The notes beneath the pieces are model-generated. The model did not search any database and was not told the origin of the DNA. It worked only from the letters and a program-made list of their open reading frames with translations. This document shows, piece by piece, positions 49,235-58,249 of a DNA stretch of 64,000 nucleotides. Numbering within the stretch: position 1 is the stretch's first letter; every line of letters begins with the position of its first letter. The DNA comes from Ralstonia pickettii. GTDB taxonomy: Bacteria; Pseudomonadota; Gammaproteobacteria; Burkholderiales; Burkholderiaceae. The position numbers were made by a program, and so were the translations under genes. The DNA lies in the NCBI RefSeq assembly GCF_030582395.1, contig NZ_CP104381.1, positions 2,480,001 to 2,544,000 of the forward strand, read 5' to 3'.

Positions 49235-50161
49235 TTAGTAGCGGCCGCACAGCAGGTATTCCATCAGCGCCTTCTGCACGTGCAGGCGGTTCTCCGCCTC
49301 ATCCCACACGACGCTCTGCTTGCCGTCGATGACAGCTGCCTCGACCTCCTCGCCCCGGTGCGCGGGCAGGCAGTGCATGAACAGCGCATCGGGTTGTGCG
49401 CGCTGCATCATCGCCTCGGTGACCATCCAGTCGCCAAAGGCCTTCTTGCGCGCTTCGTTCTCGGCTTCGTAGCCCATGCTGGTCCACACGTCGGTGGTCA
49501 CCAGATGCGCGCCGTCGCAGGCCTCGAGCGGGCTCTCGAACACATGCACGAACGGCGAAGCGGAGTCAGCTACCATGGCCGCATCCAGCTGATAGCCCTT
49601 CGGCGCAGAAAAGTGGAAGCGGAAACCGAGGATCTCGGCTGCCTGGATCCACGTGTAGGCCATGTTGTTGGCATCGCCCACCCAGGTGACGGTCTTGCCC
49701 TTGATGGGGCCACGGTGCTCGATGAAGGTGAAGATGTCGGCCAGCACCTGGCACGGGTGGTATTCGTTGGTCAGCCCGTTGATGACCGGCACGCGCGAAT
49801 GCGCAGCGAAGCGCTCGATGATCTCCTGCCCGAAGGTGCGGATCATGATGATGTCGGTCATGCGGGAGATGACCTGCGCCGCGTCTTCGATCGGCTCACC
49901 GCGCCCGAGCTGGGAATCGCGCGTGTTCAGGAAGACCGCGTGGCCGCCGAGCTGGTGAATGCCAGCTTCGAACGACAGACGCGTACGTGTGGAATTCTTC
50001 TCGAAGATCATGGCCAGCGTGCGGTCGTGCAGCGGGTGCCATGTCTCGTAGTTCTTGAACTTGGCCTTGAGGATCGCGGAACGGTCCAGCAGGTATTCGT
50101 ACTCTTCCAGCGAAAAGTCCTTGAACTGCAGGTAGTGCTTGATCGAGCTTGGTGGGTTCAT
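49235..50161 (-). CDS. argF: ornithine carbamoyltransferase
   Basis: 308-aa enzyme making citrulline from ornithine and carbamoyl phosphate, the step before argG. The carbamoyl-phosphate site is EKNSTRTRLSFEAG, followed by NGLTNEYHPCQVLAD, TWVGDANNMAYTW, TDVWTSMGYE and the ornithine motif FMHCLPAHRGEEV. The start at 50161 gives MNPPSSIKHYLQF. Separate promoters for argF and argG are implied by their convergence. Confidence 0.96.
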   Translation of the reverse strand: MNPPSSIKHYLQFKDFSLEEYEYLLDRSAILKAKFKNYETWHPLHDRTLAMIFEKNSTRTRLSFEAGIHQLGGHAVFLNTRDSQLGRGEPIEDAAQVISRMTDIIMIRTFGQEIIERFAAHSRVPVINGLTNEYHPCQVLADIFTFIEHRGPIKGKTVTWVGDANNMAYTWIQAAEILGFRFHFSAPKGYQLDAAMVADSASPFVHVFESPLEACDGAHLVTTDVWTSMGYEAENEARKKAFGDWMVTEAMMQRAQPDALFMHCLPAHRGEEVEAAVIDGKQSVVWDEAENRLHVQKALMEYLLCGRY

Positions 50162-50529
50162 AAAACAACGAAGGCGGCCTGCAGATGACGCATCGGAAAC
50201 ATCCCGTGACACGTCGCCCTAGCCGCCTTGCCTGTTGAAGATTCAGTCCATCATACGGGATCGCCACCCATTTGGCGAGTTTCGCGCCAGTGCGCGCCGC
50301 TACCGTAAAGGCCCGGGTGAAAGGCCGATGAAAGTCTTATATAAGATATAATACTGGCTGCCTCGGATGCCCCAGCCGTCCGCAAACCGGCACGACAAGC
50401 CGGTCTGCCCAGTTCACGAATCGGCAACCAGGCAGGCGCATCATCCGCACCACAAGTGCACCCTGTTCGAACGTTGCGGCACCCGCACGGTCGAAGTCGT
50501 TTGCAAATCTCCACAGCCCCACGCAGTCC
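50162..50529. promoter_or_regulatory. 368-bp divergent region between argF and DUF3579 gene
   Basis: No gene is seen. A perfect TATAAT at 50348-50353, inside the AT-rich run from 50337, is a likely -10 for the DUF3579 gene; this would give a leader of about 170 nt, long for so small a gene. The leader contains CCGGCACGACAAGCCGG, a small hairpin near 50388-50404. I found no clear arginine operator. Confidence 0.45.
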
Positions 50530-50853
50530 ATGGCAGCCAACCCTCGCCAATTCTTTATCCAGGGCGTCACCCGCGACGGAAAAACCTTCCGCCCGAGCGA
50601 CTGGGCCGATCGGCTGTGCGGTGTGATGGCGCAGTTCCGCCCGGCCGGGGATACCGGAGATCCCCGCTTCACCTACTCCCCCTATGTGCGCCCCGTCATG
50701 TCGGGCGGCATCCGCAGCGTGTTCGTTGACGAGCGCCTGCGCGACATCGAACCCAAGGCGCTGGATTTCGTGCTGAACTTCGCGCACGACAACAACCTGC
50801 AGCTCGTGGAAGCCTGCATCCTGCCGGAAGGCAGCGCTCCCGGGAAAGCCTAA
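50530..50853 (+). CDS. DUF3579 domain protein
   Basis: 107 aa, found mainly in beta-proteobacteria. The recognisable blocks are FFIQGVTRDGKTFRPSDWADRLCGVM, a YSPYVRPVMSGGIRSVFVD block and the final LQLVEACILPEG. Function unknown. It has no signal peptide. No ribosome site is visible before the ATG. It lies divergent from argF and ends near two hairpins. Confidence 0.85.
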   Translation: MAANPRQFFIQGVTRDGKTFRPSDWADRLCGVMAQFRPAGDTGDPRFTYSPYVRPVMSGGIRSVFVDERLRDIEPKALDFVLNFAHDNNLQLVEACILPEGSAPGKA

Positions 50854-50875
50854 TCCCCAAGACCGCCGCACCAAG

Positions 50876-50937
50876 GTGCGCCTCGCACATTCGAGGCGCA
50901 CTGAATGCAAAAAGCCCGTCCAAAGACGGGCTTTTTT
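50876..50937. terminator. two tandem hairpins, the second a bidirectional terminator
   Basis: The first stem GTGCGCCTCG/CGAGGCGCAC (50876-50901) is a perfect 10-bp inverted repeat without a T run. The second, AAAAAGCCCGTC/GACGGGCTTTTTT (50909-50937), is a bidirectional terminator serving the DUF3579 gene and rpsT. Confidence 0.8.
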
Positions 50938-50996
50938 ATCGTCGGAGCGCGACGTTGCTTGTCGCGCCATGCCGGCCAGGCCGGCATCACCCGAAC

Positions 50997-51263
50997 TTAG
51001 GCAGCCATTGCCTTGATGGCAGCGGACAGACGCGACTTGGCGCGTGCAGCCTTGTTCTTGTGGACGATCTTCTTGTCAGCGATGCTGTCGATCGTGCTTT
51101 GGGCGGTCTTGAATGCAGCAGCAGCGGCAGTCTTGTCGCCAGCGGCCACAGCCTTGCGGACGCCCTTGATTGCGGTACGCAGACGCGAACGCAGAGCCGA
51201 GTTGTGAGCGTTCTGAACGACGGCTTGGCGTGCGCGCTTGCGTGCTTGTGCGGTGTTTGCCAT
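50997..51263 (-). CDS. rpsT: 30S ribosomal protein S20
   Basis: 88 aa, very Lys/Arg/Ala-rich, starting [27 protein letters not shown], as in all S20 proteins. It binds 16S rRNA. The start at 51263 has AGGGA upstream. A strong promoter lies about 80 bp upstream. Divergent from murJ, as in many proteobacteria. Confidence 0.97.
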   Translation of the reverse strand: MANTAQARKRARQAVVQNAHNSALRSRLRTAIKGVRKAVAAGDKTAAAAAFKTAQSTIDSIADKKIVHKNKAARAKSRLSAAIKAMAA

Positions 51264-51578
51264 GGAAAAATCCCTGAAGAAACGGTAGCAAGCGCCCCGG
51301 GAGACACGGAAGGCCGAAGCGCGCAAATTGGTGAAAGACGGCAATTATACGCAGAGTTCTTCCTTCAACGCAAACCCTGTTGTGAATTCGCCCGGATACG
51401 TGCAGTTTGGGGCTTCTGCGGCACTTTTAGGCGCGTGGTGAGCCGATCCCTATAATACGGCCGCAATTGTGTCCTCCGGTCACGTTCGTCACGCCGGGCG
51501 CGAACCCCGCATGGTGCTGTCGGTCAGACCGCCATCGCCGTGTTTGCCTCCCTGGCGGCGCCCAACCACGCATTCATC
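51264..51578. promoter_or_regulatory. 315-bp divergent rpsT/murJ promoter region
   Basis: No gene is seen. It contains the rpsT promoter (51344-51373, minus) and a perfect TATAAT at 51451-51456 on the plus strand as the likely murJ -10, with a weak TTTTAG -35. Confidence 0.55.
51344..51373 (-). promoter_or_regulatory. sigma-70 promoter of rpsT
   Basis: On the minus strand TTGCGT and a perfect TATAAT are separated by 18 bp. Confidence 0.65.
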
Positions 51579-53132
51579 TTGAATCTCCTCAAAACCCTCG
51601 CCACGATCAGCGGCCTGACGATGCTCTCGCGCATCACGGGGCTCATTCGCGAGACGCTCATCGCCCGCGCTTTCGGCGCCTCGGTTTACACCGACGCCTT
51701 CAACGTCGCCTTCCGTATCCCCAACCTGCTGCGCCGGCTTTCGGCCGAGGGCGCGTTCTCGCAAGCGTTCGTGCCGATCCTGGGTGAATTCAAGAACCGC
51801 CAGGGCGAAGCTGAAACACGCGCGCTGGTCGACTCCGTAGCGACGGTGATGACGTGGTTCCTGGTAATCATCTCGGCGTTGGGCGTGATTGGCGCGCCGT
51901 TGATCGTCACCGCCGTCGCGACGGGTTTCAAAGAGCACGAAAGCCAGGCCTACATCTCGGCGATCTTCATGACGCGCGTGATGTTTCCGTACATCGGGCT
52001 GGTGTCGCTGGTGGCGCTGGCGTCGGGCATTCTGAATACGTGGCGGCAGTTCGCGGTGCCGGCTTTCACGCCCGTGCTGCTCAACCTGTCGTTCATCGTG
52101 GCGGCGGTGTTTGTGGCGCCGCACCTCGAAACGCCAATCTACGCGCAGGCCTACGCGGTGATGGTAGGCGGCATCCTGCAACTCGCCATTCAAATTCCCT
52201 CGCTGCGCAAGGTCGGGATGCTGCCGCGCGTGTCGATCAACGTGCGGGCGGCATGGCACCACCCGGGCGTACGACGCGTGCTCAAGCAGATGTTGCCGGC
52301 CACGCTATCGGTATCCGTCGCTCAGATCAGTCTGATCATCAATACGAACATTGCGTCGCGCTTGCCCACGGGCAGCGTGTCGTGGCTGAACTACGCGGAC
52401 CGCCTGATGGAATTCCCCACCGCGCTGCTGGGCGTGGCGCTCGGGACGATTCTGCTGCCAAGCCTGTCCAAAGCCAGCGCCGAGAACAACCGTGAAGAGT
52501 ACTCATCGCTGCTCGACTGGGGCCTGCGGCTGACCGTGCTGCTGGCGGTGCCCTCTGCGGTGGGGCTGTTCGTGTTTGGCGCACCGCTCACGGCCACGCT
52601 CTTTCATTACGGCAAATTCAACGGCATCGACGTCGAGATGACGCGCCAGGCGCTGACGTCGTACGGCGTCGGGCTGATCGGGCTGATTGTCATCAAGATC
52701 CTGGCGCCCGGCTTCTATGCGCGGCAGGACATTCGCACGCCGGTAAAGATTGCGCTGGTGGTGCTGGTGGCGACGCAGCTGTCCAACTACGTCTTCGTGC
52801 CGATTTTCGGGCACGCGGGGCTGGCGCTGTCGATCAGCTTTGGCGCGACCATCAATGCAGCGCTGCTGTTCTTCGGCCTGCGCCGACGCGGTTATTACCA
52901 CCCGCTGCCGGGCTGGAAGCTGTTCATCGCGCAGGTGACGTCAGCCGTATTGCTGCTGGCCGGTGTGCTCCTGTGGCTCGCCCGCAATTTTGATTGGGTT
53001 GGACTGGGCGCCAAGCCGCTTGTGCGCATCGCGCTGCTCGGGGCAAGCCTGGTCCTGTGCGCGGTGGTCTATTTCGGTACACTGTGGCTCACCGGATTGA
53101 AGTTCTCCACGTTCCGAAAAAAGGCCATCTGA
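51579..53132 (+). CDS. murJ: lipid II flippase MurJ
   Basis: About 517-aa membrane protein with fourteen predicted helices that moves lipid II across the inner membrane. It shows the family N-terminus NLLKTLATISGLTMLSRITGLIRETLIARAFGAS, with FRIPNLLRRLSAEGAFSQAFVPIL and the central NYADRLMEFPTALLGVALGTILLPSLS block. The start is TTG at 51579 by family match; a GTG at 51540 adds 13 residues. Neither has a ribosome site. Its stop overlaps the next ATG (TGATG). Confidence 0.92.
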   Translation: MNLLKTLATISGLTMLSRITGLIRETLIARAFGASVYTDAFNVAFRIPNLLRRLSAEGAFSQAFVPILGEFKNRQGEAETRALVDSVATVMTWFLVIISALGVIGAPLIVTAVATGFKEHESQAYISAIFMTRVMFPYIGLVSLVALASGILNTWRQFAVPAFTPVLLNLSFIVAAVFVAPHLETPIYAQAYAVMVGGILQLAIQIPSLRKVGMLPRVSINVRAAWHHPGVRRVLKQMLPATLSVSVAQISLIINTNIASRLPTGSVSWLNYADRLMEFPTALLGVALGTILLPSLSKASAENNREEYSSLLDWGLRLTVLLAVPSAVGLFVFGAPLTATLFHYGKFNGIDVEMTRQALTSYGVGLIGLIVIKILAPGFYARQDIRTPVKIALVVLVATQLSNYVFVPIFGHAGLALSISFGATINAALLFFGLRRRGYYHPLPGWKLFIAQVTSAVLLLAGVLLWLARNFDWVGLGAKPLVRIALLGASLVLCAVVYFGTLWLTGLKFSTFRKKAI

Positions 53133-53977
53133 TGACCACTAAAGTCCTCGATTACTTTTCGGCCCTGGTCGCGGACGACGACAGCATCCCTCTCACAGAA
53201 ACCGCCCTGTCGATTGCGCAGGACGCGTATCCGGATCTGGACCTGCAGGCAGAGCTGGCCGCCATTGACGTGCTTGTCGCGCGGATCAAAAACCGCATCG
53301 CCGAGGGCACGCCCGCCATCCAGCGCCTGCGCCTGCTCAATCAGTTCTTCTATCGGGAGCTGGGCTTCGGCCCCAATGCAAACGATTACTACGACCCCGA
53401 GAACTCTTATCTGAATGCGGTGCTGCAGAGCCGGCGCGGCATTCCGATCTCCTTGGCCGTGCTGCTGATGGAAATCGGGCAGCAGATCGGCCTGCCGCTC
53501 AAGGGCGTGTCTTTCCCCAACCACTTCCTGGTGCGCATGAGCATTCCTGCGGGCGAGGTCGTGCTCGATCCGCTAACGGGGCAGACACTGTCGAAGGAAG
53601 AGTTGCAGGACATGCTCGACCCGTACCTGGAAAAGGAAGGCATCGAAGACCCGAACTCGGTGCCGCTCGGGGTGTTCCTGCAGGTGGCCACGCACCGCGA
53701 GATCATCGCGCGCATGCTGCGCAATCTGAAGGCGATCTACCTGCAGGAATCGCGCTGGCAGCGCCTGCTGGCGGTGCAGCAGCGGCTGGTGATTCTGCTC
53801 CCCGATTCCATCGAGGAGGTGCGCGACCGGGGGCTGGCCTACGCCAATCTGGAGTGCTTCCGGCCCGCGCTGGAAGATCTCGAAGCGTACGTCGATGCCC
53901 GGCCCGATGCAGCCGATACGGCCAAGCTCAAGGAGCGCATGCCAACGCTGCGCGCCATGAGCAAGCATTTGAACTGA
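53132..53977 (+). CDS. SirB1-family protein (transglutaminase-like plus TPR-like)
   Basis: 281 aa. The N-terminal transglutaminase-like region has NQFFYRELGFGPNANDYYDPENSYLNAVLQSRRGIPISLAVLLMEIG and SFPNHFLVRM, where the usual catalytic Cys is replaced by Ser/Ile in RRGIPISL. The C-terminal half has tetratricopeptide-like helices (LAVQQRLVILLPDSIEEVRDRGLAYANL). Function unknown. Coupled to murJ by a 1-bp overlap. Confidence 0.85.
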   Translation: MTTKVLDYFSALVADDDSIPLTETALSIAQDAYPDLDLQAELAAIDVLVARIKNRIAEGTPAIQRLRLLNQFFYRELGFGPNANDYYDPENSYLNAVLQSRRGIPISLAVLLMEIGQQIGLPLKGVSFPNHFLVRMSIPAGEVVLDPLTGQTLSKEELQDMLDPYLEKEGIEDPNSVPLGVFLQVATHREIIARMLRNLKAIYLQESRWQRLLAVQQRLVILLPDSIEEVRDRGLAYANLECFRPALEDLEAYVDARPDAADTAKLKERMPTLRAMSKHLN

Positions 53978-53980
53978 CGT

Positions 53981-54637
53981 CTACTTCGGCGCCACGCCGC
54001 GACGGCGCTTGAGCAGCTTCCACAGTCCGCCCAGCGCCAGCGGCACGATCGCCGCGCCCAGGCCGATCAGTACGATCGTGTTCAGGTGATCGCGAATCAC
54101 GGGCACATTACCGAACGCCTCGCCGGACAGCACCAGGATCGCCACCCACAGCACGGCGCCGATCATGTTGAAGAGCTGGAACTTCGCGAACGTCATTTTC
54201 GACACGCCCGCCACAAACGGCGCGAACGTGCGCACCACCGGGATGAAGCGCGCCATCACCAGCGTCTTGCCGCCGTGACGTTCATAGAAGCCGTGCGTTT
54301 TCATCAACGCTTCGTGATCGAGGAAGCGGATGTGACCGTCGAATACCTTGGGGCCGATCCAGGAGCCGACGAAATAGTTGACGGTGTTGCCCGTTGTGGC
54401 GGCAATCACCAGCAATACGATGAGCAGCCAGGCATCCATCTGACCCGTGGCGCACATGGCCCCGGCAATGAACAGCAGCGTGTCGCCCGGCAGAAAAGGC
54501 AGCACCACGAGGCCGGTTTCGGCGAACACGATGGCGAACAGCAGCACGTAGACCCATGCGCCGTATTGCTGAATCAGCAAGCCCAACGACTTGTCGACAT
54601 GCAGCACGATGTCGACCAATTGCATCACGATATCCAA
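53981..54637 (-). CDS. DedA family membrane protein
   Basis: 218 aa. The DedA core is evident: FAETGLVVLPFLPGDTLLFIAGAMC, then NTVNYFVGSWIGPKVFD, FYERHGGKTLVMARFIPVVRTFAPFVAGVSKM, and a basic C-terminus. DedA proteins scramble or flip phospholipid carriers such as undecaprenyl phosphate and support envelope homeostasis. The start is TTG at 54637 with GGGGGA upstream; an ATG at 54625 is the alternative. Divergent from mutL. Confidence 0.88.
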   Translation of the reverse strand: MDIVMQLVDIVLHVDKSLGLLIQQYGAWVYVLLFAIVFAETGLVVLPFLPGDTLLFIAGAMCATGQMDAWLLIVLLVIAATTGNTVNYFVGSWIGPKVFDGHIRFLDHEALMKTHGFYERHGGKTLVMARFIPVVRTFAPFVAGVSKMTFAKFQLFNMIGAVLWVAILVLSGEAFGNVPVIRDHLNTIVLIGLGAAIVPLALGGLWKLLKRRRGVAPK

Positions 54638-54738
54638 ACCATCCCCCTGAACGAGCGGGAAATGATACCGGATGTGACTTAGATTTCCCCTAGCCCTTGG
54701 CGGGGCTTGCGTCGGTGCGCCGCACAGGGCGTGACATT

Positions 54739-54744
54739 TATAAT
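54739..54744 (+). promoter_or_regulatory. -10 box placed for a leaderless mutL transcript
   Basis: A perfect TATAAT is followed by six bases and then the mutL ATG at 54751, which falls exactly at the expected transcription start. The -35 region is weak. Confidence 0.5.
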
Positions 54745-54750
54745 GCCGCG

Positions 54751-56658
54751 ATGACTTCCGCCTCGACTTCCCGCCGCCCCATCCGCCCGCTTCCCGACCA
54801 GTTGATCAGCCAGATCGCGGCCGGCGAGGTGGTCGAACGGCCGGCGTCCGTGGTCAAGGAACTGCTGGAAAACGCACTGGACGCCGGTGCCACGCAGCTC
54901 CAGATCAAGCTGGAGGAAGGCGGCGTGCGGCGCATTGCCATCACCGACAACGGCGTCGGCATTCCGGCCGACGAACTGCCCGTCGCGCTGATGCGGCATG
55001 CGACCAGCAAGATCGGCTCGCTGGAAGAGTTGGAATCGGTGGCGACGCTGGGGTTTCGGGGCGAGGCGCTGGCCTCGATTGCCTCGGTGGCGGAGTTGAC
55101 GCTCACGTCGCGCACCGCCAATGACGCCCATGCCACGCAGATCATCGCGCAAACCGGGCGGGCCCAGCCGGCCTCTGGCGGTGTCGGCACCACCGTCGAT
55201 GTGCAGCATCTGTACTTCAACACGCCGGCGCGCCGCAAATTCCTGAAGACCGAGCAGACCGAGCTGGGCCATTGCATGGAAGTGATCCGCCGCACCGCGC
55301 TGGCGCGGCCCGACGTAGCCATCTCCGTGCATCACAACGGCAAGCCGCTGGAGCATTGGAACGCCACACAGGCGGATTCACGCTCCGCAGCCGTGCTCGG
55401 CACCGAATTCGCCCGCGCACGCCTGCCTTTCGAGGAATCGTCCGGGGAACTGCGCCTGTTCGGCTTTGCCGGCCTGCCGACCGCCTCGCGCGGCAGGGCC
55501 GACCACCAGTTCTTCTACGTCAACGGCCGTTTCGTGCGCGATCGCCTGCTGACGCATGCCGTGCGCAGCGCCTACGAAGATGTGCTGCATGGCGACCGCT
55601 TCCCGGCCTACGTGCTGTGCCTGGAGTTGCCGCCCGAAGCGGTGGACGTCAACGTGCACCCGTCCAAGATCGAGGTGCGCTTCCGCGACAGCCGCGCGGT
55701 GCACCAGTTCGTCTATCACGCGGTGCAGCGCGCCCTGTCCCGCCACGCCGGCGAACAGGGCGACAGCCTGCGCACCGACATCGCCGCTGCGCCCGAAGTT
55801 GCCGGGGTCACGACGGCGCCCTCGCCCGCCGACAACACCACGCGCTGGATCAACCAGATGGCCGCGCGGCAGACGTCGCTCGGCATTGCACAGCCGCGTG
55901 CGGAATACCTGTCGATGATGCGCGGCGATAGCACGCCCATGCCGGCGATACGCCCCGCCTGGATGACCGACGTGCCGAGCGCGGCAACGTTGTTCGACGG
56001 CGGCACCGCGACCGCGCAAGCGCCTGCTGCTGTTGCAGAGCCGGTCGCTGCACCACCCGCCGATGACGACGATGCGCACCCGCTCGGCTTTGCCGTGGCC
56101 CAGTTGCACGGCATCTACGTGCTGGCGCAGAACACGCGCGGCATGGTGCTCGTCGATATGCATGCCGCGCACGAGCGCATCCTGTACGAGCAACTCAAGA
56201 TCGCACTGGAAACCAAGCGTGTCGAGGTGCAACCGCTCCTCATTCCCGTCACGTTTGCCGCAAGCCCGGTGGAGATCGGCACCGCAGAGGAATTCCGCGA
56301 CACGCTCACCCTGCTCGGCTTCGACATCTCCGCCGTGTCGCCCACCACGCTGGCCGTGCGATCGGTGCCGACACTGCTGCAGAAGGCCGATGCGCAGGCG
56401 CTCGCGCGCGACGTGCTGCGCGATCTGCACGCGTACGGCGGCTCGCGCGTGCTGGCCGAACGCCAGAACGAGCTGCTGGCCACGTTGGCGTGCCACTCTG
56501 CCGTGCGTGCCAACCGCAGGTTGAACCTGGACGAGATGAACGCGCTGCTGCGCCAGATGGAAGCCACCGAACGCGCCGACCAGTGCAATCACGGCCGCCC
56601 GACATGGATCCAGTTGACCGTGGCTGACCTGGATCGCCTCTTCCTGCGTGGCCAGTAA
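54751..56658 (+). CDS. mutL: DNA mismatch repair protein MutL with endonuclease motif
   Basis: 635 aa. The GHKL ATPase half has LPDQLISQIAAGEVVERPASVVKELLENALDAGAT, DNGVGI, ATSKI and GFRGEAL. A linker of about 100 residues leads to the C-terminal dimer domain. There, Asp469-Met-His-Ala-x-x-Glu475-x4-Glu480 matches the DQHA(X)2E(X)4E nicking motif with Met for Gln; ACHSAVRA and CNHGRPTW supply the other metal-site motifs. It should therefore nick DNA itself, as in bacteria lacking MutH. It is followed 6 bp later by miaA. Confidence 0.95.
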   Translation: MTSASTSRRPIRPLPDQLISQIAAGEVVERPASVVKELLENALDAGATQLQIKLEEGGVRRIAITDNGVGIPADELPVALMRHATSKIGSLEELESVATLGFRGEALASIASVAELTLTSRTANDAHATQIIAQTGRAQPASGGVGTTVDVQHLYFNTPARRKFLKTEQTELGHCMEVIRRTALARPDVAISVHHNGKPLEHWNATQADSRSAAVLGTEFARARLPFEESSGELRLFGFAGLPTASRGRADHQFFYVNGRFVRDRLLTHAVRSAYEDVLHGDRFPAYVLCLELPPEAVDVNVHPSKIEVRFRDSRAVHQFVYHAVQRALSRHAGEQGDSLRTDIAAAPEVAGVTTAPSPADNTTRWINQMAARQTSLGIAQPRAEYLSMMRGDSTPMPAIRPAWMTDVPSAATLFDGGTATAQAPAAVAEPVAAPPADDDDAHPLGFAVAQLHGIYVLAQNTRGMVLVDMHAAHERILYEQLKIALETKRVEVQPLLIPVTFAASPVEIGTAEEFRDTLTLLGFDISAVSPTTLAVRSVPTLLQKADAQALARDVLRDLHAYGGSRVLAERQNELLATLACHSAVRANRRLNLDEMNALLRQMEATERADQCNHGRPTWIQLTVADLDRLFLRGQ

Positions 56659-56664
56659 ATTCCG

Positions 56665-57642
56665 ATGACTGCGTCCGCTGCAAGCGCCCCGCGCGCGATT
56701 TGCCTGCTCGGCCCGACCGCGTCCGGCAAGACCGCCGCCGCATTGAAGCTGGCCGAACGCTGGCCGGTCGAGATCATCAGCATGGATTCCGCGCTGGTGT
56801 ATCGCGGCATGGACATCGGCACGGCAAAGCCCAGCGCCGAAGAACAGGCCATCGCGCCGCATCACCTGATCGACATCATTGATCCGCTCGATGCGTATTC
56901 CGCCGCGCAGTTTGCCAACGATGCGAATGCGCTGATCGATGCCATCCGCGCACGCGGCCGGCTGCCACTGATCGTCGGGGGCACGATGCTTTATTACAAG
57001 GCGCTCACGCAAGGGCTCTCCGATTTGCCCGGCGCCGATCCCGCCATCCGCGCGGAGATCGATGCCGAAGCCGCCCGCGATGGCTGGCCGGCATTGCACG
57101 CCAAACTGGCGCAGGTCGATCCGGTGACGGCCGCGCGACTGCACGCAACCGACGCGCAGCGCATCCAGCGCGCGTTGGAGCTGTATCGGCTGACGGGCCA
57201 GCCGATGTCCGCCCTGCTCGCACGCGAGGTCGGCGCGAATGCGTTCCAGCAGCACGATGCAGCCGCGCCGTATCTGACGATCGCGCTGGAACCGTCCGAC
57301 CGCCTCGTGCTGCATGCGCGCATCGCACAGCGCTTTGACGCGATGCTCGCCGGCGGGCTGCTCGACGAGGTGGAGGCCTTGCGCCGCCGCGGCGATCTTT
57401 CGCCCACGCTGCCATCCATCCGCTGCGTCGGTTATCGCCAGGCGTGGGCTTACCTCGAAGGCGAAATCGACATGGCTGCCCTCCGTGAACAAGGCATCGC
57501 CGCAACGCGCCAGCTCTGCAAGCGCCAGATCACCTGGCTGCGCAGCACACCCGAGCGGCACGTGGTCGATTGCCTCGCGCCCGATTACGTCGATCAGGTC
57601 GCGCGCCTGGTCCAAACCTCACTGGAATCGCAATCCCAATGA
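56665..57642 (+). CDS. miaA: tRNA dimethylallyltransferase
   Basis: 325-aa enzyme adding the isopentenyl group to A37 of tRNAs reading UNN codons. The P-loop is [14 protein letters not shown], with [18 protein letters not shown] and [14 protein letters not shown] as the substrate-site blocks. ATGA overlap links it to the next gene. Confidence 0.95.
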   Translation: MTASAASAPRAICLLGPTASGKTAAALKLAERWPVEIISMDSALVYRGMDIGTAKPSAEEQAIAPHHLIDIIDPLDAYSAAQFANDANALIDAIRARGRLPLIVGGTMLYYKALTQGLSDLPGADPAIRAEIDAEAARDGWPALHAKLAQVDPVTAARLHATDAQRIQRALELYRLTGQPMSALLAREVGANAFQQHDAAAPYLTIALEPSDRLVLHARIAQRFDAMLAGGLLDEVEALRRRGDLSPTLPSIRCVGYRQAWAYLEGEIDMAALREQGIAATRQLCKRQITWLRSTPERHVVDCLAPDYVDQVARLVQTSLESQSQ

Positions 57643-58169
57643 CCGCCACCACCACTGCGACTCGCTTCACGCTGCGCCCCGCCACCCCCGATGACTGCGC
57701 CTCGCTCGTTCGTCTGATCTCTGCGCTGGCCGAATACGAAAAGCTCACGCACCTGGTGCAGACCACGCCCGAAGCGCTGGCGACGATGTTGTTCGGGCCG
57801 CGCCCGTACTGTGAGGCGGTGCTGGCAGAAGTCGACGGCCGGGCCGTGGGCTTTGCGCTGTTCTTCCACAACTTCTCGACCTTCCTGTGCAAGCCGGGCC
57901 TGTATCTGGAAGACCTCTTCGTCGAGCCCGAATACCGCGGCCTGGGCATCGGCAAGGCACTCCTGATCCACCTCGCGCGCCTGGCGCAGGAGCGGGACTG
58001 CGGCCGCTTCGAATGGAGCGTGCTCGATTGGAATGCGCCGTCCATCGCGTTCTACGAAGCCATGGGCGCCGATGTGCTGCCCGAGTGGCGCATCTGCCGC
58101 GCCACCGGCGACGCGTTGACCAAGCTGGCCGCCACGATCATGCCCGCCAGCCTGGCCGCACAGGCCTGA
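57639..58169 (+). CDS. GNAT acetyltransferase resembling spermidine/spermine N-acetyltransferase
   Basis: 176 aa. The order of motifs follows the SSAT group: [65 protein letters not shown] with the acetyl-CoA loop, and [28 protein letters not shown] diamine or polyamine acceptor is inference from similarity. Its ATG overlaps the miaA stop by 4 bp. Confidence 0.82.
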   Translation: MTATTTATRFTLRPATPDDCASLVRLISALAEYEKLTHLVQTTPEALATMLFGPRPYCEAVLAEVDGRAVGFALFFHNFSTFLCKPGLYLEDLFVEPEYRGLGIGKALLIHLARLAQERDCGRFEWSVLDWNAPSIAFYEAMGADVLPEWRICRATGDALTKLAATIMPASLAAQA

Positions 58170-58249
58170 ATTTGACCGCAAGCTCCGGAGTGTCACGCGC
58201 GCGCCGGTGAGCGTAGGCTTGGCGTACCGAATCTCCGAAAGGAGCGCAT

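Noticed and set aside
55378..57615. Long open frame on the minus strand opposite mutL and miaA
   Set aside because: It is antisense to two well-supported conserved genes and has shadow-type composition (Arg/Gly/His/Gln-rich); an artefact of high GC.
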